Shown: positions 51,303-60,535 of the stretch, in pieces
Position numbering within the stretch: the first letter of the stretch is position 1
Layout: each line of letters begins with the position of its first letter
Assembly: GCA_034933285.1 (NCBI GenBank)
Contig: JAYFNT010000020.1
Location: forward strand, 1-64,000
Origin: RPRC01 sp034933285
GTDB taxonomy: Bacteria > Desulfobacterota > Desulfuromonadia > Geobacterales > Geobacteraceae
Direction: 5' to 3'
Length of the DNA stretch: 64,000 nucleotides
Notes under the pieces: generated by a model
Told to the model about the DNA's origin: nothing
The model's input: only the letters and a program-made list of their open reading frames with translations
The model's database searches: none
Program-made: the position numbers and the translations under genes

Positions 51303-52978
51303 GACATTCCCCTTTCCTGCATCATTATGGCACACGCGCAATCCCCGACTTTCACGAAAGCGTCAACAATGTCCATGAAAAGGAGGCCTGCTATGATAGA
51401 GCACGACCCTTCGCTTAACCGTGCAAGATGATTCTTTTTCAATTCAGCGGCCAATGCCGTCATTTCGTTCCTCAAATATTGCCGGGCGGCATTGTCAGGA
51501 ATATTCCGCCCTTCGACATGGTCAACAGCCAGCGCCGCCAGATAGGTCACATGCCGGGCAATTGACTTGATTTCCGTCATCGCGGTTTCGGAAAAAAATA
51601 CCGCGCCCTCCTTTTTCCGCCGCAAGCAATCGAGGATTGTTTCACAATTGTCCCCCATGGCCTCGAGTTCGTTCACCGTTCCCAGCATCAGCGGTATGTC
51701 TCCTGATATCTCGGGGCTCTGCGACTGGCTTGACAGGAGGACGAGGAATCCTGACAGGTCCTTCTGCAGAACATCCAGGACATTTTCCTTCTGCCTTATG
51801 ATGGAAGATCTCTTGGCGTTGTACTCGTAGAACTGCTGGACGGTGTCGGACAGCATGGAACCGGCCACCTGGGCCATCCTCTTCAGTTCGTTGCCCGCCT
51901 GGAGGAAGGCAAGGTAAGGAGTGTTGATGACCCGGAAATCGAGGTAGCGCGATCGCGGCTCGAAATCCCCCCCGTTTTCCGCTGCAGGCAGGATCTTCCC
52001 CGCAGACCGGGCAAAGAAACCGATGAAAGGTAGAAAGACCGCTGCGACAAATAGACTGAATATCGCATAACTGTTTGCCAGAACGCGTGCAGTTGTGAAG
52101 GTCGACGTTAGCGCTGCCTGTCCGGACGGACCACCACCCGGAATGGCGACATTGTGCAACCCTCCTCCGCTGACAGCGGTAACCAGCGAAAAAAACTGGG
52201 GAAACAGGAAAAGCACGGCTGAAACTGAAGTAACGCAGATAATTCCGTACAGAATAACTGTCCTCCGTGCGGCCAGTGTTCCTCCTATTGCACCGATTGC
52301 AGCCAATATCATGGTGCCCGGCATCTCGCCCAGAACCATTGCCACACCCTGCTCCACACCGATGAGCCTGCTGGCTGCCAGGGCTATGATGATTCCTATG
52401 GCTGCACTGCCGGATTGAACCAGGAATGTGAGCGCCATGCCCGCGAAAAGGCTGACCACACGCCAGTCCATTGGCGATGAACGCAACCAGGTAAGGACAT
52501 CGTATTCTCCCAGGGAAGAAAACCTGCTTTCCATGATCTCCAGGCCGAGAAACAGCAAACCGAGACCGGTCAGGATATCTCCCAGGAAGACCAGCCGGCG
52601 CTGCTTGCTGAAGAAGTGGAGCGCAACCCCTATGAATATGGCGGGCAGGGAAAGAAATGATACCTTGAAGGAAATGAACTGAACCGCGACCACAGTGCCC
52701 AGCGCAGTGCCCAACAGCATTCCCAGCGCCTGGTAAAGGCTGAGAAGGCCGGCGTTCACGAAGCCTATGATCAGGATGGATGCGGCAGCGCTTGACTGGA
52801 GAAACGAAGCAAGGCAACTCCCTGTCAATGCTGCCGACAACCGGTTGCCGGCAACCTTTTCCAGGAAACGGCGGAATCCGCCGCTGGCCAGTCGCTGCAG
52901 TCCCTCGGCCAGGGTCTTCATGCCGAGGATGAAGAGACCCAGCCCGCCCAGCGCTTCAAGCAGTCGTAAGAAAAGCAT
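51299..52978 (-). CDS. Na+/Pi cotransporter family protein with PhoU-like tail
   Basis: A 559-residue protein. The membrane half has the paired QSS motifs of the NptA/PNaS family (SCLASFLQSSAAASILIIG and TFLVQSGSAAIGIIIALA). The C-terminal 200 residues are a helical PhoU-like domain with DNCETILDCLRRK. It moves phosphate with sodium, or acts as a phosphate sensor. It overlaps the ppx gene, so the two are translated together. Confidence 0.9.
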   Translation of the reverse strand: MLFLRLLEALGGLGLFILGMKTLAEGLQRLASGGFRRFLEKVAGNRLSAALTGSCLASFLQSSAAASILIIGFVNAGLLSLYQALGMLLGTALGTVVAVQFISFKVSFLSLPAIFIGVALHFFSKQRRLVFLGDILTGLGLLFLGLEIMESRFSSLGEYDVLTWLRSSPMDWRVVSLFAGMALTFLVQSGSAAIGIIIALAASRLIGVEQGVAMVLGEMPGTMILAAIGAIGGTLAARRTVILYGIICVTSVSAVLFLFPQFFSLVTAVSGGGLHNVAIPGGGPSGQAALTSTFTTARVLANSYAIFSLFVAAVFLPFIGFFARSAGKILPAAENGGDFEPRSRYLDFRVINTPYLAFLQAGNELKRMAQVAGSMLSDTVQQFYEYNAKRSSIIRQKENVLDVLQKDLSGFLVLLSSQSQSPEISGDIPLMLGTVNELEAMGDNCETILDCLRRKKEGAVFFSETAMTEIKSIARHVTYLAALAVDHVEGRNIPDNAARQYLRNEMTALAAELKKNHLARLSEGSCSIIAGLLFMDIVDAFVKVGDCACAIMMQERGMS

Positions 52979-53128
52979 AAAACTCAGGCTCCGGAAATAC
53001 TGGAAGAAAATCGGAAAAGCGCCGTGCTGAACGAACCCACGGCATCACCGGATCGACCGGCGGCTGCCGTGCGCAAAGGCAAGGCCGGAGGCCTGGTTGT
53101 ACAAAACCGCTTCCAGATCTATACCCGT

Positions 53129-53152
53129 TTCCGTCCGGAAGCCCGGACGGAA
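53129..53152 (-). terminator. Hairpin after the HU gene
   Basis: TTCCGTCCGG, four bases, CCGGACGGAA: a perfect ten-base stem four bases after the stop. No T-run follows, so factor-independent termination is uncertain. Confidence 0.6.
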
Positions 53153-53155
53153 AAT

Positions 53156-53431
53156 TCAGTTGTCGACCTTTTCCTTCAATTCCTTGCCGACCTTGAAGAA
53201 TGGAAGCTTTTTAGGTTTCACGGTAATCGCTTCCCCTGTTTTGGGGTTTCTGCCCACATAGGGCTTGTAATTTTTGATCACAAAGCTGCCGAAACCTCTT
53301 ATCTCGATCCTTTCACCCGCATGCAGAGCATTGGACATCGATTCGAAAATTGTGTTGATGATGTCCTCGGCCTTCTTGAAGGAAAGGTTCTTCCTCTCGG
53401 CAAGGGCTTCGATAAGCTCTGATTTGTTCAT
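53156..53431 (-). CDS. HU/IHF family DNA-binding protein
   Basis: A 91-residue nucleoid protein with KSELIEALAERKNLSFKKAE, IEIRGFGSFVIKNYKPYVGR and the DNA-arm sequence GRNPKTGEAITVKPKKLPFF. The first residues resemble IHF beta (ihfB), but the arm is HU-like, so I do not choose between them. It bends DNA as a dimer. Single gene with a hairpin after it. Confidence 0.93.
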   Translation of the reverse strand: MNKSELIEALAERKNLSFKKAEDIINTIFESMSNALHAGERIEIRGFGSFVIKNYKPYVGRNPKTGEAITVKPKKLPFFKVGKELKEKVDN

Positions 53432-53460
53432 CTTGTTTCCTCCGATCCTGTTTTACTGCA

Positions 53461-53739
53461 TCAATCTGTATCGATCCATCCAAAGAAATGAAAACGAGCA
53501 AATAATTCAGCATCCTTGTCAAGGCACCGGTAGCAGGCCGCAAAGCCGAGCACCGTTGGACAGCCTGTTTCATCAAAATTGATCAGTATGCAGCCGAAAT
53601 TGATACACTTGTCCGCACTGGCGCTCCATGCGCCAGGGATCAGCCCGTGATGTCCCGCAAGTCCTTTTTCCCCGCTGCTACTTAAACATAGTTTTATGCC
53701 GCGCAGTCGCCTGACGAAAGAAAAGGTCCCCTTTCCCAT
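53461..53739 (-). CDS. Hypothetical 92-codon frame, uncertain
   Basis: An open frame with five or six cysteines (LCLSSSG, KCINFGCIL, GCPTV, ACYRCLDK) and no known family. It lies in a 360-base gap between HU and rlmD. It lacks a clear ribosome binding site and overlaps no other frame. It may be non-coding; the rest of the gap shows nothing. Confidence 0.3.
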   Translation of the reverse strand: MGKGTFSFVRRLRGIKLCLSSSGEKGLAGHHGLIPGAWSASADKCINFGCILINFDETGCPTVLGFAACYRCLDKDAELFARFHFFGWIDTD

Positions 53740-53793
53740 CTGCTGAAGGGGGCGGGCATGTGTGAGCCTGCAAATATCTCTCCTAAATTCACA

Positions 53794-55134
53794 TCAGATC
53801 CTTTTCAGCAGGGTTACGCTTTCTATGTGGTATGTCTGGGGAAACATGTCGATGGCACGGCTTGCGGCAACCCTGTAGCCTTTCCCGTAGAGATTTGAAA
53901 GATCACGGGCAAGGGTGGAGGGATCGCAGGAAACATAGATTATCTTTTCCGGTTTGAGGGCGGGAATGAGGTGAACCGCTTCACGTGCGCCCGTTCTGGG
54001 CGGATCAAGGAGCACCAGGTGAAAACGCTCCCCGGCGTCGACGAGCTCTCTGAGGCCTCTCTCAGTGCCTGTTGCGGTGAATCGGGCATTCCGGACCCCG
54101 TTTATCATCACATTGTACTCGGCATCCTCAATCGATCCGCCATATTCTTCAAGGCCGACTATTTCATCGCAGAACCCGGAAAGTGGAAGAGTGAAGTTGC
54201 CATTGCCGCAGTAGAGATCGAGCACTCGTTCATTTCCCTGCAGACCTCCCCACTCAAGCACCGTCCGGATCATCTGCCGGTTCTGATCGTAATTGACCTG
54301 GGAAAAGCCGCCACAGCGAAAGAAGAGCTCCATGTCGGGACATTTTTCCATGGCAGCTGCCGGAGCCCCGTATGACACCTTGTCCTCACCCCAAACCCGC
54401 AAGAGGGATGACTTCCTGCCGAACTGGAGAAATATTCCTGTCGCTCCAGTACAGCCAGGCAGTGATTTTTTCAGCCATTCTGCCGTTTCTTCCCTGCGGT
54501 CGCCGATGTAATGGAACAGGAGCAGCAAGCCGGTGATCTCTCCCGCTGCCGCGTCGATCTGAGGCAGTTTGTCAGGTTCGGGAAAGTCGGAAAGAACACG
54601 GCAGAGATCTTTCCGGATGGCGTTGATTTCGTCCCTGGCAATGCGGCATGTGCCCGGCAGATCGATCACATAGTGTGAACCCCGCCGGTAGAAACCGAAT
54701 TTCAGTGCCTCGGCAACGCTCCGGAGCTTGAATTGCACCCGGGAACGGTATCCATACGGATTGGGCGCCGGCAGGATCGGATGGACGACATCGGGTTCCA
54801 CGCCGGCAACCCTGGACAGCATCTCGGAAAAAATCTGCTGTTTTGCCTCCAACTGGGCGCTGTACCGGATGTGCTGCCAGTCGCAACCACCGCATTCACC
54901 ATAAACAGCGCATGGGGGCGTTACCCGATCGGATGACGGCATCAGGCACTCCTGGAGGGTTCCCTCACAGTATGATTTCTTCTCGGCAGTGATTTTTATC
55001 CTGGCCCTGTCGCCCGGCGCCGTAAAGGGGATGAAACAGACCTTGCCGTTCAACCGCCCGATGCCGGAGCCGCCGAACGTCAGTTTCTCGATGGTTACCG
55101 TATCGCTGCATTCCTTCTCCGCACCGGTCAGCAT
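53794..55134 (-). CDS. rlmD: 23S rRNA (uracil-1939-C5)-methyltransferase RlmD-like
   Basis: A 446-residue TrmA/RumA-family enzyme. An N-terminal TRAM domain (TIEKLTFGGSGIGRLNGKVC) leads to a 4Fe-4S motif (CAVYGECGGCDWQH), SAM motif VLDLYCGNGNFTLPL near residue 300, and catalytic region LLDPPRTGA and IIYVSCDPSTLARDL. It overlaps the small gene upstream by seven bases. RumA and RlmC/RlmD relatives differ only in target uracil. Confidence 0.92.
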   Translation of the reverse strand: MLTGAEKECSDTVTIEKLTFGGSGIGRLNGKVCFIPFTAPGDRARIKITAEKKSYCEGTLQECLMPSSDRVTPPCAVYGECGGCDWQHIRYSAQLEAKQQIFSEMLSRVAGVEPDVVHPILPAPNPYGYRSRVQFKLRSVAEALKFGFYRRGSHYVIDLPGTCRIARDEINAIRKDLCRVLSDFPEPDKLPQIDAAAGEITGLLLLFHYIGDRREETAEWLKKSLPGCTGATGIFLQFGRKSSLLRVWGEDKVSYGAPAAAMEKCPDMELFFRCGGFSQVNYDQNRQMIRTVLEWGGLQGNERVLDLYCGNGNFTLPLSGFCDEIVGLEEYGGSIEDAEYNVMINGVRNARFTATGTERGLRELVDAGERFHLVLLDPPRTGAREAVHLIPALKPEKIIYVSCDPSTLARDLSNLYGKGYRVAASRAIDMFPQTYHIESVTLLKRI

Positions 55135-55505
55135 GGCGGCCGCCTGTTCTTGTCGCGCGCCTTTGCAAGCTCCGTCAGGACCAGTTTGCGCGGAAATGAT
55201 TCCCTGGAAAAATATGCGCTGCAGTTGTTAACGATTGCTTCCACCAACCGTTCCCGGGCCTGCCCGATTTCCGCATAGGGAACACCCATTTTCTCGATCG
55301 TCTTGCTAAAGACCGCCGATTCCCCCAAAAACCCGACAGCATCGGAAAAATCTGCGGGGCTGTCGAAATATTCCCGGAGCACGGCTGTTTCACAGACCAT
55401 TTCCAGGCGGACGAGATGGTAATCTTCATAGTAGCGGCGGGTCGTGTCATAAATGCTTACGACCAGCCCGTTAGGCAGTTCAATACGTTTTATGCATGGA
55501 TTCAT
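55128..55505 (-). CDS. Conserved-type hypothetical protein coupled to rlmD
   Basis: A 125-residue soluble protein (IELPNGLVVSIYDTTRRYYE, then DYHLVRLEMVCETAVLREYF, FSKTIEKMGVPYAEIGQARE). It does not match a domain I can name. Strict overlap with rlmD suggests coupled translation and possibly a shared RNA-related role, which is inference. Confidence 0.72.
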   Translation of the reverse strand: MNPCIKRIELPNGLVVSIYDTTRRYYEDYHLVRLEMVCETAVLREYFDSPADFSDAVGFLGESAVFSKTIEKMGVPYAEIGQARERLVEAIVNNCSAYFSRESFPRKLVLTELAKARDKNRRPPC

Positions 55506-55548
55506 GTCCAGGAAAACACCTCGCGGGGGAAATAATGTGGTGAAGATT

Positions 55549-56886
55549 TCACTGTAATTTTAGACCTTTTTGCGCAAGAAAATGCAAGACATTTCTTTTC
55601 AGGGGAGTTCCTTCATCTTCGGCAATGTCATAATAAACACGCACCATCGGCTTTGAAACGTGGAACAGGCTGTTGAGGTCGATCGGCGTGGCCGACACCA
55701 CCAGATCACATGGCGTCCTTTCGATAGTCTTCATGAGGTCCGAGATCTGGTCACTGCTGTAACCCATTGCGGGCAGGACGCAGCCGATGTGAGGATATGC
55801 TGCAAAGGTTTCAACCATGGATCCGACCCCAAAGGGTCGTGGATCGACGATTTCCCGCGCTCCGAACTGTACCGCCGCTGCATAGCCGGCGCCTGAGGGG
55901 AGGCCGCCATGAGTGATGGAGGGGCCATCCTCGATGACAAGCACCGATCTGCCGCGGAGTCGATCCGGGTCGGAGAGCCGCAGTTGCGAATCAGTTCTGA
56001 TTACCGCCGCGGACGGATTAACGGAAAGTATTTTTCTCTCCAGAGCGTCGCAGACAGCGCGCACAACGGTATTTCTCTTGTTTATCACAATAAGCTGAGC
56101 TCTGCGCAGATTCACTTCCCCCGGGAAATAACCGGTTTCATCGCCAAAGCGAAGTGGATCGGCTATGACGATTTCCAAGTCCGGATAAAAGAAAGGAAAA
56201 TCATTGTTGCCGCCGTCCCAGAGAATGACGTCGCCCTCTTTTTCCGCGCTGCGCAGGATCTTTTCGTAATCAATTCCGGCATAGACCACGGCGCCCGTGC
56301 GTAGAAGCGGTTCGTATTCTTCCCGCTCTTCAATGCTGCAACGGTAAATCGACAGGTCATCGAAACCCGAAAACCGCTCAACCGCCTGGCGCTGCAGTTC
56401 CCCATAGGGCATGGGATGACGCACCACGATCGGAACAAGGCCCTCGTCCCGCAAAACACTGCACAGGTAACGGGTAACCTGGCTCTTCCCGCACCCGGTC
56501 CGGACAGCACAGACCGAAATCACCGGCTTCCTGCTCTTGAGCATGGTTGCGGAAGGTCCGGAAAGGGTGAAATCGGCCCCGCAGGCAAGAACGATGGAGG
56601 CCCGGTGCATGAGCTCTTCGTAGGAGATGTCGCTGTAAGCGAACGCCACATTGGTGACGCGATGTCGCCTGATCAGTTCAGGAAGCATTTTCTCTTCGTA
56701 GATCGGTATGCCGCGAGGATAGAGTTCGCCTGCAAGGGAAGCGGGATAGCGCCGGTTTGCAATGAACGGTATCTGTGCAGCAGTGAATGCCATGACCCTG
56801 ACGCCGGGATCGTGGCGATAGCACATGTTGAAGTTGTGGAAATCACGACCGGCCGCGCCCATTATGATGATCCGCTGCCTTTTCAT
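55549..56886 (-). CDS. Cyclic 2,3-diphosphoglycerate synthetase-like GTPase
   Basis: A 445-residue protein that starts RIIIMGAAGRDFHNFNMCYR and has a P-loop VRTGCGKSQVTRYL near residue 130, DVILWDGGNNDFPFF, and VINKRNTV. This set matches archaeal cyclic 2,3-DPG synthetase (CpgS) relatives, some of which are annotated simply as GTPases in bacteria. The compatible solute is not known from Geobacter, so the real product is uncertain. The gene overlaps the aminotransferase stop by four bases. Confidence 0.82.
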   Translation of the reverse strand: MKRQRIIIMGAAGRDFHNFNMCYRHDPGVRVMAFTAAQIPFIANRRYPASLAGELYPRGIPIYEEKMLPELIRRHRVTNVAFAYSDISYEELMHRASIVLACGADFTLSGPSATMLKSRKPVISVCAVRTGCGKSQVTRYLCSVLRDEGLVPIVVRHPMPYGELQRQAVERFSGFDDLSIYRCSIEEREEYEPLLRTGAVVYAGIDYEKILRSAEKEGDVILWDGGNNDFPFFYPDLEIVIADPLRFGDETGYFPGEVNLRRAQLIVINKRNTVVRAVCDALERKILSVNPSAAVIRTDSQLRLSDPDRLRGRSVLVIEDGPSITHGGLPSGAGYAAAVQFGAREIVDPRPFGVGSMVETFAAYPHIGCVLPAMGYSSDQISDLMKTIERTPCDLVVSATPIDLNSLFHVSKPMVRVYYDIAEDEGTPLKRNVLHFLAQKGLKLQ

Positions 56887-58169
56887 GAGAGTTTCGACAC
56901 TCCCTCTTCAAGCGCAGTCAGGCCTGTTTCCAACTCTTCTTCCGATACGTTGAGCGGCGGGATAAATCGTATCACATGCCGTTCCGGGCCGCATCCGATC
57001 AGGATCAAGCCCCTTTTCAGACATTGTTCCAGGACCTTTTCACAGGCAGAGCCGTTGGGCAAGCCGTCGCAGGTAACGAACTCTATACCCACCATATAAC
57101 CGAAACCTCGAATCTGGCCCACAAGCGGATGGTCGCCGATTGTACTGCCCAACCTCTCCATGAGCGAAGCCCCGCGCTCCAGGGCTGTTCCCAGAAGTTT
57201 TTCTTCAGTTATGGCGTCGATCGTTGCAATGGAAGCGGCGCAGGAAACGGGGTTGCCGCCGAAGGTGGTGCCGTGGGCGCCGGACGGCCACTTTTCCATG
57301 AGTGCGCGCCTGGCCACCACAGCCGACAGTGGGAAACCGGAAGCGATTCCCTTGGCAACCGTCATGATGTCCGGCGCAACGCCTGCATGGTCGGCTGCGA
57401 ACCAGCATCCCGTCCGCCCCATGCCCGATTGAACTTCATCGAAGATCAGCAGGATGCCGTGACGGTCGCACAGCTTTCTGACTGCCTTGAGGAAGGCTCG
57501 CGGAGCGGGGAAATAGCCGCCTTCGCCCAGGAAAGGCTCGATCAGCACGGCAGCCGTTTCCTCGCCCGGAATCCGGTATTTGAGGGTTTCCTCAAGTTCA
57601 TGAATACAGCACATGTCGCAATGGTTTGACGTCTGGCGATAGGGGCAGCGGAAGCAGTACGGGTATGGAACCTGGTAGACGGAAGGCAGCAACGGGTGGT
57701 ATCGCCGCCGGTATGCCGCCGAACTGGTGGTTACCGACAGGGCACCCAGTGTCCTGCCATGAAAAGCACGGGTGAACGAGATGATCCCTTGCCTTTCGGT
57801 TACATAGCGGGCCAGCTTGATCGCGCCCTCTACCGCCTCAGCGCCCGAATTGCTGAAAAAAAGCATGTCGAGGCCTTCAGGAGTTATGGAAACCAGTTTT
57901 TCTGCGGCGGCAACCGTGGTTTCGTTGTAGTAGATGCCGCCCGTATGGATCAGGTTTTCCATCTGCCTTCGTGCCGCGGCCACCACGCGCGGATGATTGT
58001 GGCCTATGTTGAGCACTGCCAGGCCGGAAGAGAAATCCAGGTACTTTTTCCCGTCATCGTCATAGACGCTGGTTCCCTGTCCCTTGGAAACGGCTATGGG
58101 GTAATAGAGGTGGAGTGCCGGAGTGAATACCCGCGCAGACCTTCTCACCAGTTCATCGGAATAATTCAT
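56883..58169 (-). CDS. Class III (4-aminobutyrate-type) aminotransferase with Cys-rich insert
   Basis: A 428-residue PLP enzyme. The PLP Lys lies in DIMTVAKGIASGFPLSAVV, with LIFDEVQSGMGRTG before it and NSGAEAVEGAIKLARYVT earlier. It is related to 4-aminobutyrate and acetylornithine aminotransferases. An unusual insert (CFRCPYRQTSNHCDMCCI near residue 175) carries five cysteines in a metal-binding pattern, as in some archaeal GABA-type aminotransferases. It sits between the CpgS-like gene and an aldehyde dehydrogenase, so a GABA-like route to a semialdehyde and acid is plausible. Confidence 0.88.
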   Translation of the reverse strand: MNYSDELVRRSARVFTPALHLYYPIAVSKGQGTSVYDDDGKKYLDFSSGLAVLNIGHNHPRVVAAARRQMENLIHTGGIYYNETTVAAAEKLVSITPEGLDMLFFSNSGAEAVEGAIKLARYVTERQGIISFTRAFHGRTLGALSVTTSSAAYRRRYHPLLPSVYQVPYPYCFRCPYRQTSNHCDMCCIHELEETLKYRIPGEETAAVLIEPFLGEGGYFPAPRAFLKAVRKLCDRHGILLIFDEVQSGMGRTGCWFAADHAGVAPDIMTVAKGIASGFPLSAVVARRALMEKWPSGAHGTTFGGNPVSCAASIATIDAITEEKLLGTALERGASLMERLGSTIGDHPLVGQIRGFGYMVGIEFVTCDGLPNGSACEKVLEQCLKRGLILIGCGPERHVIRFIPPLNVSEEELETGLTALEEGVSKLS

Positions 58170-58244
58170 TCAATTCCCCCTGGAAGCAAATTTATATGGA
58201 TTCCCTCCGGAAAGTCTTTCCGGAGCCGGATTTGCGGAAGAAAA

Positions 58245-59732
58245 CTAGTCGATTTGCGCCTTCTGCAACTTTCCGCTGAAATCGCGATAGATGACTTTCA
58301 TCCTGCTGTAAAACTCAAGTGCGCCGCCTCTTCCGCCGGCCTCGGGATGGCCGGACCCGGAATGCTTCCACCCGCCAAAAGGAAGCTGAATCTCGGCGCC
58401 GATAGTAGATGCGTTGATGTAGACCAGTCCTGTCTGGAGATCCCGCTCGGCCTTCGCCGTTGCATTCACGTCTCTACTGTAAAGCGAGGAGGAAAGCCCG
58501 AACTGGACATCATTGACTATCGCTATCGCTTCATCAATGCCGGAACAGCGCAACACCGACACTACAGGGCCAAAGATCTCCTCCTGCGCGATCCGCATAG
58601 CAGGCGCAACATCAACAAAGACTGTCGGTTCGATGAAATAGCCACGCGCCAGGAGTCCGGCCTCTGCTCTCTTCCCCCCCAGAGCCAGGCGCGCGCCTTC
58701 GTCAACGCCCACCCTCAAAAAATCCAGCACTCTCTTCATCTGTTGTTCATTGACTACGGGGCCCACATCGGTGTTCTTGCTGAGGCCGTCGCCGAGGCGG
58801 AGCCGGCCTGCCGCAGCGAGCAGTCTGTCCAGGAACTGGTCGTGAATCCTTTCGTGCACTATGATCCTGCTCGCCGCGGTGCAGCGCTGGCCGCTGGTTC
58901 CGAAGCCCCCCCAGATGACGCCTTCCAGGGCAAGGCGGAGATCGGCATCGTCCATTATTATTATGGCGTTCTTCCCCCCCATCTCCGCGGCAACCGGGCG
59001 ATGAATCCGGCCGAGCTTGGATTCCAGGCGTTCTCCCGCGGCACATGAGCCGGTAAACGATACCGCATCGACTCCCGGATGGGTCGCAAGATACTCGCCC
59101 ACATCCTCTCCGGGGCCATGGATCAGATTCACCACTCCAGGCGGAATCCCGGCTTCAACGAGCGCCTCGACGAGCATCGCGGCACACGCAGGGGTGCAGG
59201 AAGAGGGTTTGAATACGACGGTATTGCCGCATATGAGAGCAGGGAAAAGCTTCCAGGCCGGTATGGCCGTCGGAAAATTCCAGGGCGTGATCAGCGCCAT
59301 TACTCCATGCGGCTCGCGGACACTCTTGCAATCCTTGTCAGGCAATTCGGAAGGGACAGTCTCCCCGCAGAGTCGTCTCCCCTCTCCTGCCATGTAAAAA
59401 GCCATGTCGATCGCTTCCTGCACGTCGCCCATCCCCTCGGGAAGAACCTTTCCCATCTCCCTGGTAACCATTTGGCCCATGACGTCCTTGCGGCGCAACA
59501 GTATCTCCCCGGCACGGAAAAGCATCTCACCCCGTTTTGGAGCCGGCATGAGCCTCCATCCAGGGAACGCGTTGCGGGCAGCCCGGACAGCGCAATCCAC
59601 ATCCTCGCGACCGGAGAGGGAAACAGTGGCCACGACTTCCTGCATATCGGCCGGGTTCCGTCTCTCGAACATCTCCCCTGTTCCCGCGTCTTTCCAAGCG
59701 CCACCAATAAGGTTACGCACCGTTACAGTCAT
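58245..59732 (-). CDS. NAD(P)-dependent aldehyde dehydrogenase
   Basis: About 495 residues of the ALDH superfamily. Catalytic Glu is in AAEMGGKNAIIIMDDADL, catalytic Cys in GGFGTSGQRCTAASRIIV (QRC), and the cofactor region in TPWNFPTAIPAWKLFPALI with VSFTGSC. It would oxidise the semialdehyde made by the aminotransferase encoded 75 bases downstream. GGAGGTG supports ATG 59732; the frame extends to 59759. Confidence 0.93.
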   Translation of the reverse strand: MTVTVRNLIGGAWKDAGTGEMFERRNPADMQEVVATVSLSGREDVDCAVRAARNAFPGWRLMPAPKRGEMLFRAGEILLRRKDVMGQMVTREMGKVLPEGMGDVQEAIDMAFYMAGEGRRLCGETVPSELPDKDCKSVREPHGVMALITPWNFPTAIPAWKLFPALICGNTVVFKPSSCTPACAAMLVEALVEAGIPPGVVNLIHGPGEDVGEYLATHPGVDAVSFTGSCAAGERLESKLGRIHRPVAAEMGGKNAIIIMDDADLRLALEGVIWGGFGTSGQRCTAASRIIVHERIHDQFLDRLLAAAGRLRLGDGLSKNTDVGPVVNEQQMKRVLDFLRVGVDEGARLALGGKRAEAGLLARGYFIEPTVFVDVAPAMRIAQEEIFGPVVSVLRCSGIDEAIAIVNDVQFGLSSSLYSRDVNATAKAERDLQTGLVYINASTIGAEIQLPFGGWKHSGSGHPEAGGRGGALEFYSRMKVIYRDFSGKLQKAQID

Positions 59733-59841
59733 ATGGCACCTCCAGGCACTCTTATTCACAGTAACATAGTACCAGACGCTCCCAACCTCGCAAGGAAAGG
59801 CTCCGACGCAGCCCGTTCCGGGCGAAACCGGTTAAAACACC

Positions 59842-59870
59842 TTGCATTTTTTGTCAAATCCGACTATATA
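59842..59870 (+). promoter_or_regulatory. Promoter of infA
   Basis: TTGCAT (59842-59847), 17 bases, TATATA (59865-59870); 57 bases before the infA start. Confidence 0.65.
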
Positions 59871-59927
59871 CTGAAAAGAAATACATGCGCGTCAGTGCGC
59901 TGAAGATCACGACTTACAGGAGTTTTC

Positions 59928-60146
59928 ATGAAGAAAGAAGAAGCAATCGAAGTAGAAGGGACCGTGGTGGAACCGCTGCCCAATGCCATGTTCCGGGTCA
60001 AACTGGAAAACGACCACATGGTTCTGGCCCACATTTCCGGAAAAATGCGGAAGTTTTTCATAAAAATCCTCCCAGGCGACAAGGTGACCGTTGAATTGTC
60101 ACCCTATGACCTGTCAAGGGGACGCATCACCTACCGCTCGAAATAG
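59928..60146 (+). CDS. infA: Translation initiation factor IF-1
   Basis: A 72-residue OB-fold protein: EAIEVEGTVVEPLPNAMFRV, then NDHMVLAHISGKMRKFFI and the final YDLSRGRITYRSK. It binds the A site of the 30S subunit during initiation. AGGAG precedes the ATG. It stands near efp, outside a ribosomal protein operon. Confidence 0.95.
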   Translation: MKKEEAIEVEGTVVEPLPNAMFRVKLENDHMVLAHISGKMRKFFIKILPGDKVTVELSPYDLSRGRITYRSK

Positions 60147-60535
60147 CCCGTCACGCCTTCCGGAATCTCTCAGCCCCAGCCCCTGCCCATCTTCACCCGC
60201 TGAAAGAATACCAAAGCCTGCTGGCCTTCTGTCGGTCATCTGCAAGAGCATCTTCCCCGGGTTCATGTTAAATGCAATTCTGCACTATGGCCCGGGATGA
60301 ACAAACCTCCACCGGTCAGTGCAGTGCGTTGCTGCATGCATCCGGAAGCGCAACACGCCTGGCAGGGCTGTGCATTTTTTTCTTAACAAAAAGCCACCCT
60401 TCGGGTTATATATAGCAGTTCAAATTAAAACGACGAAAAGCGCTCCAGGTTTCCCGTGGCTAAACTTCCTGCAGGCGCCGCCAATCGCGAACCCCGCGCA
60501 ACAGCGTCGAAATCCATTGAAAAGGAACCATTCTC
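60147..60535 (+). other. 390-base leader region of efp, no gene seen
   Basis: No convincing frame. The last 150 bases include an ACCC-TTC-GGGT hairpin and an AT-rich TATATATAG that could be the -10 of the efp promoter (near 60407-60415). Nothing else is recognised. Confidence 0.4.

Noticed and set aside
57696..59048. 450-codon open frame on the plus strand
   Set aside because: Antisense to the aminotransferase and aldehyde dehydrogenase genes, with no recognisable domain and no good ribosome site.
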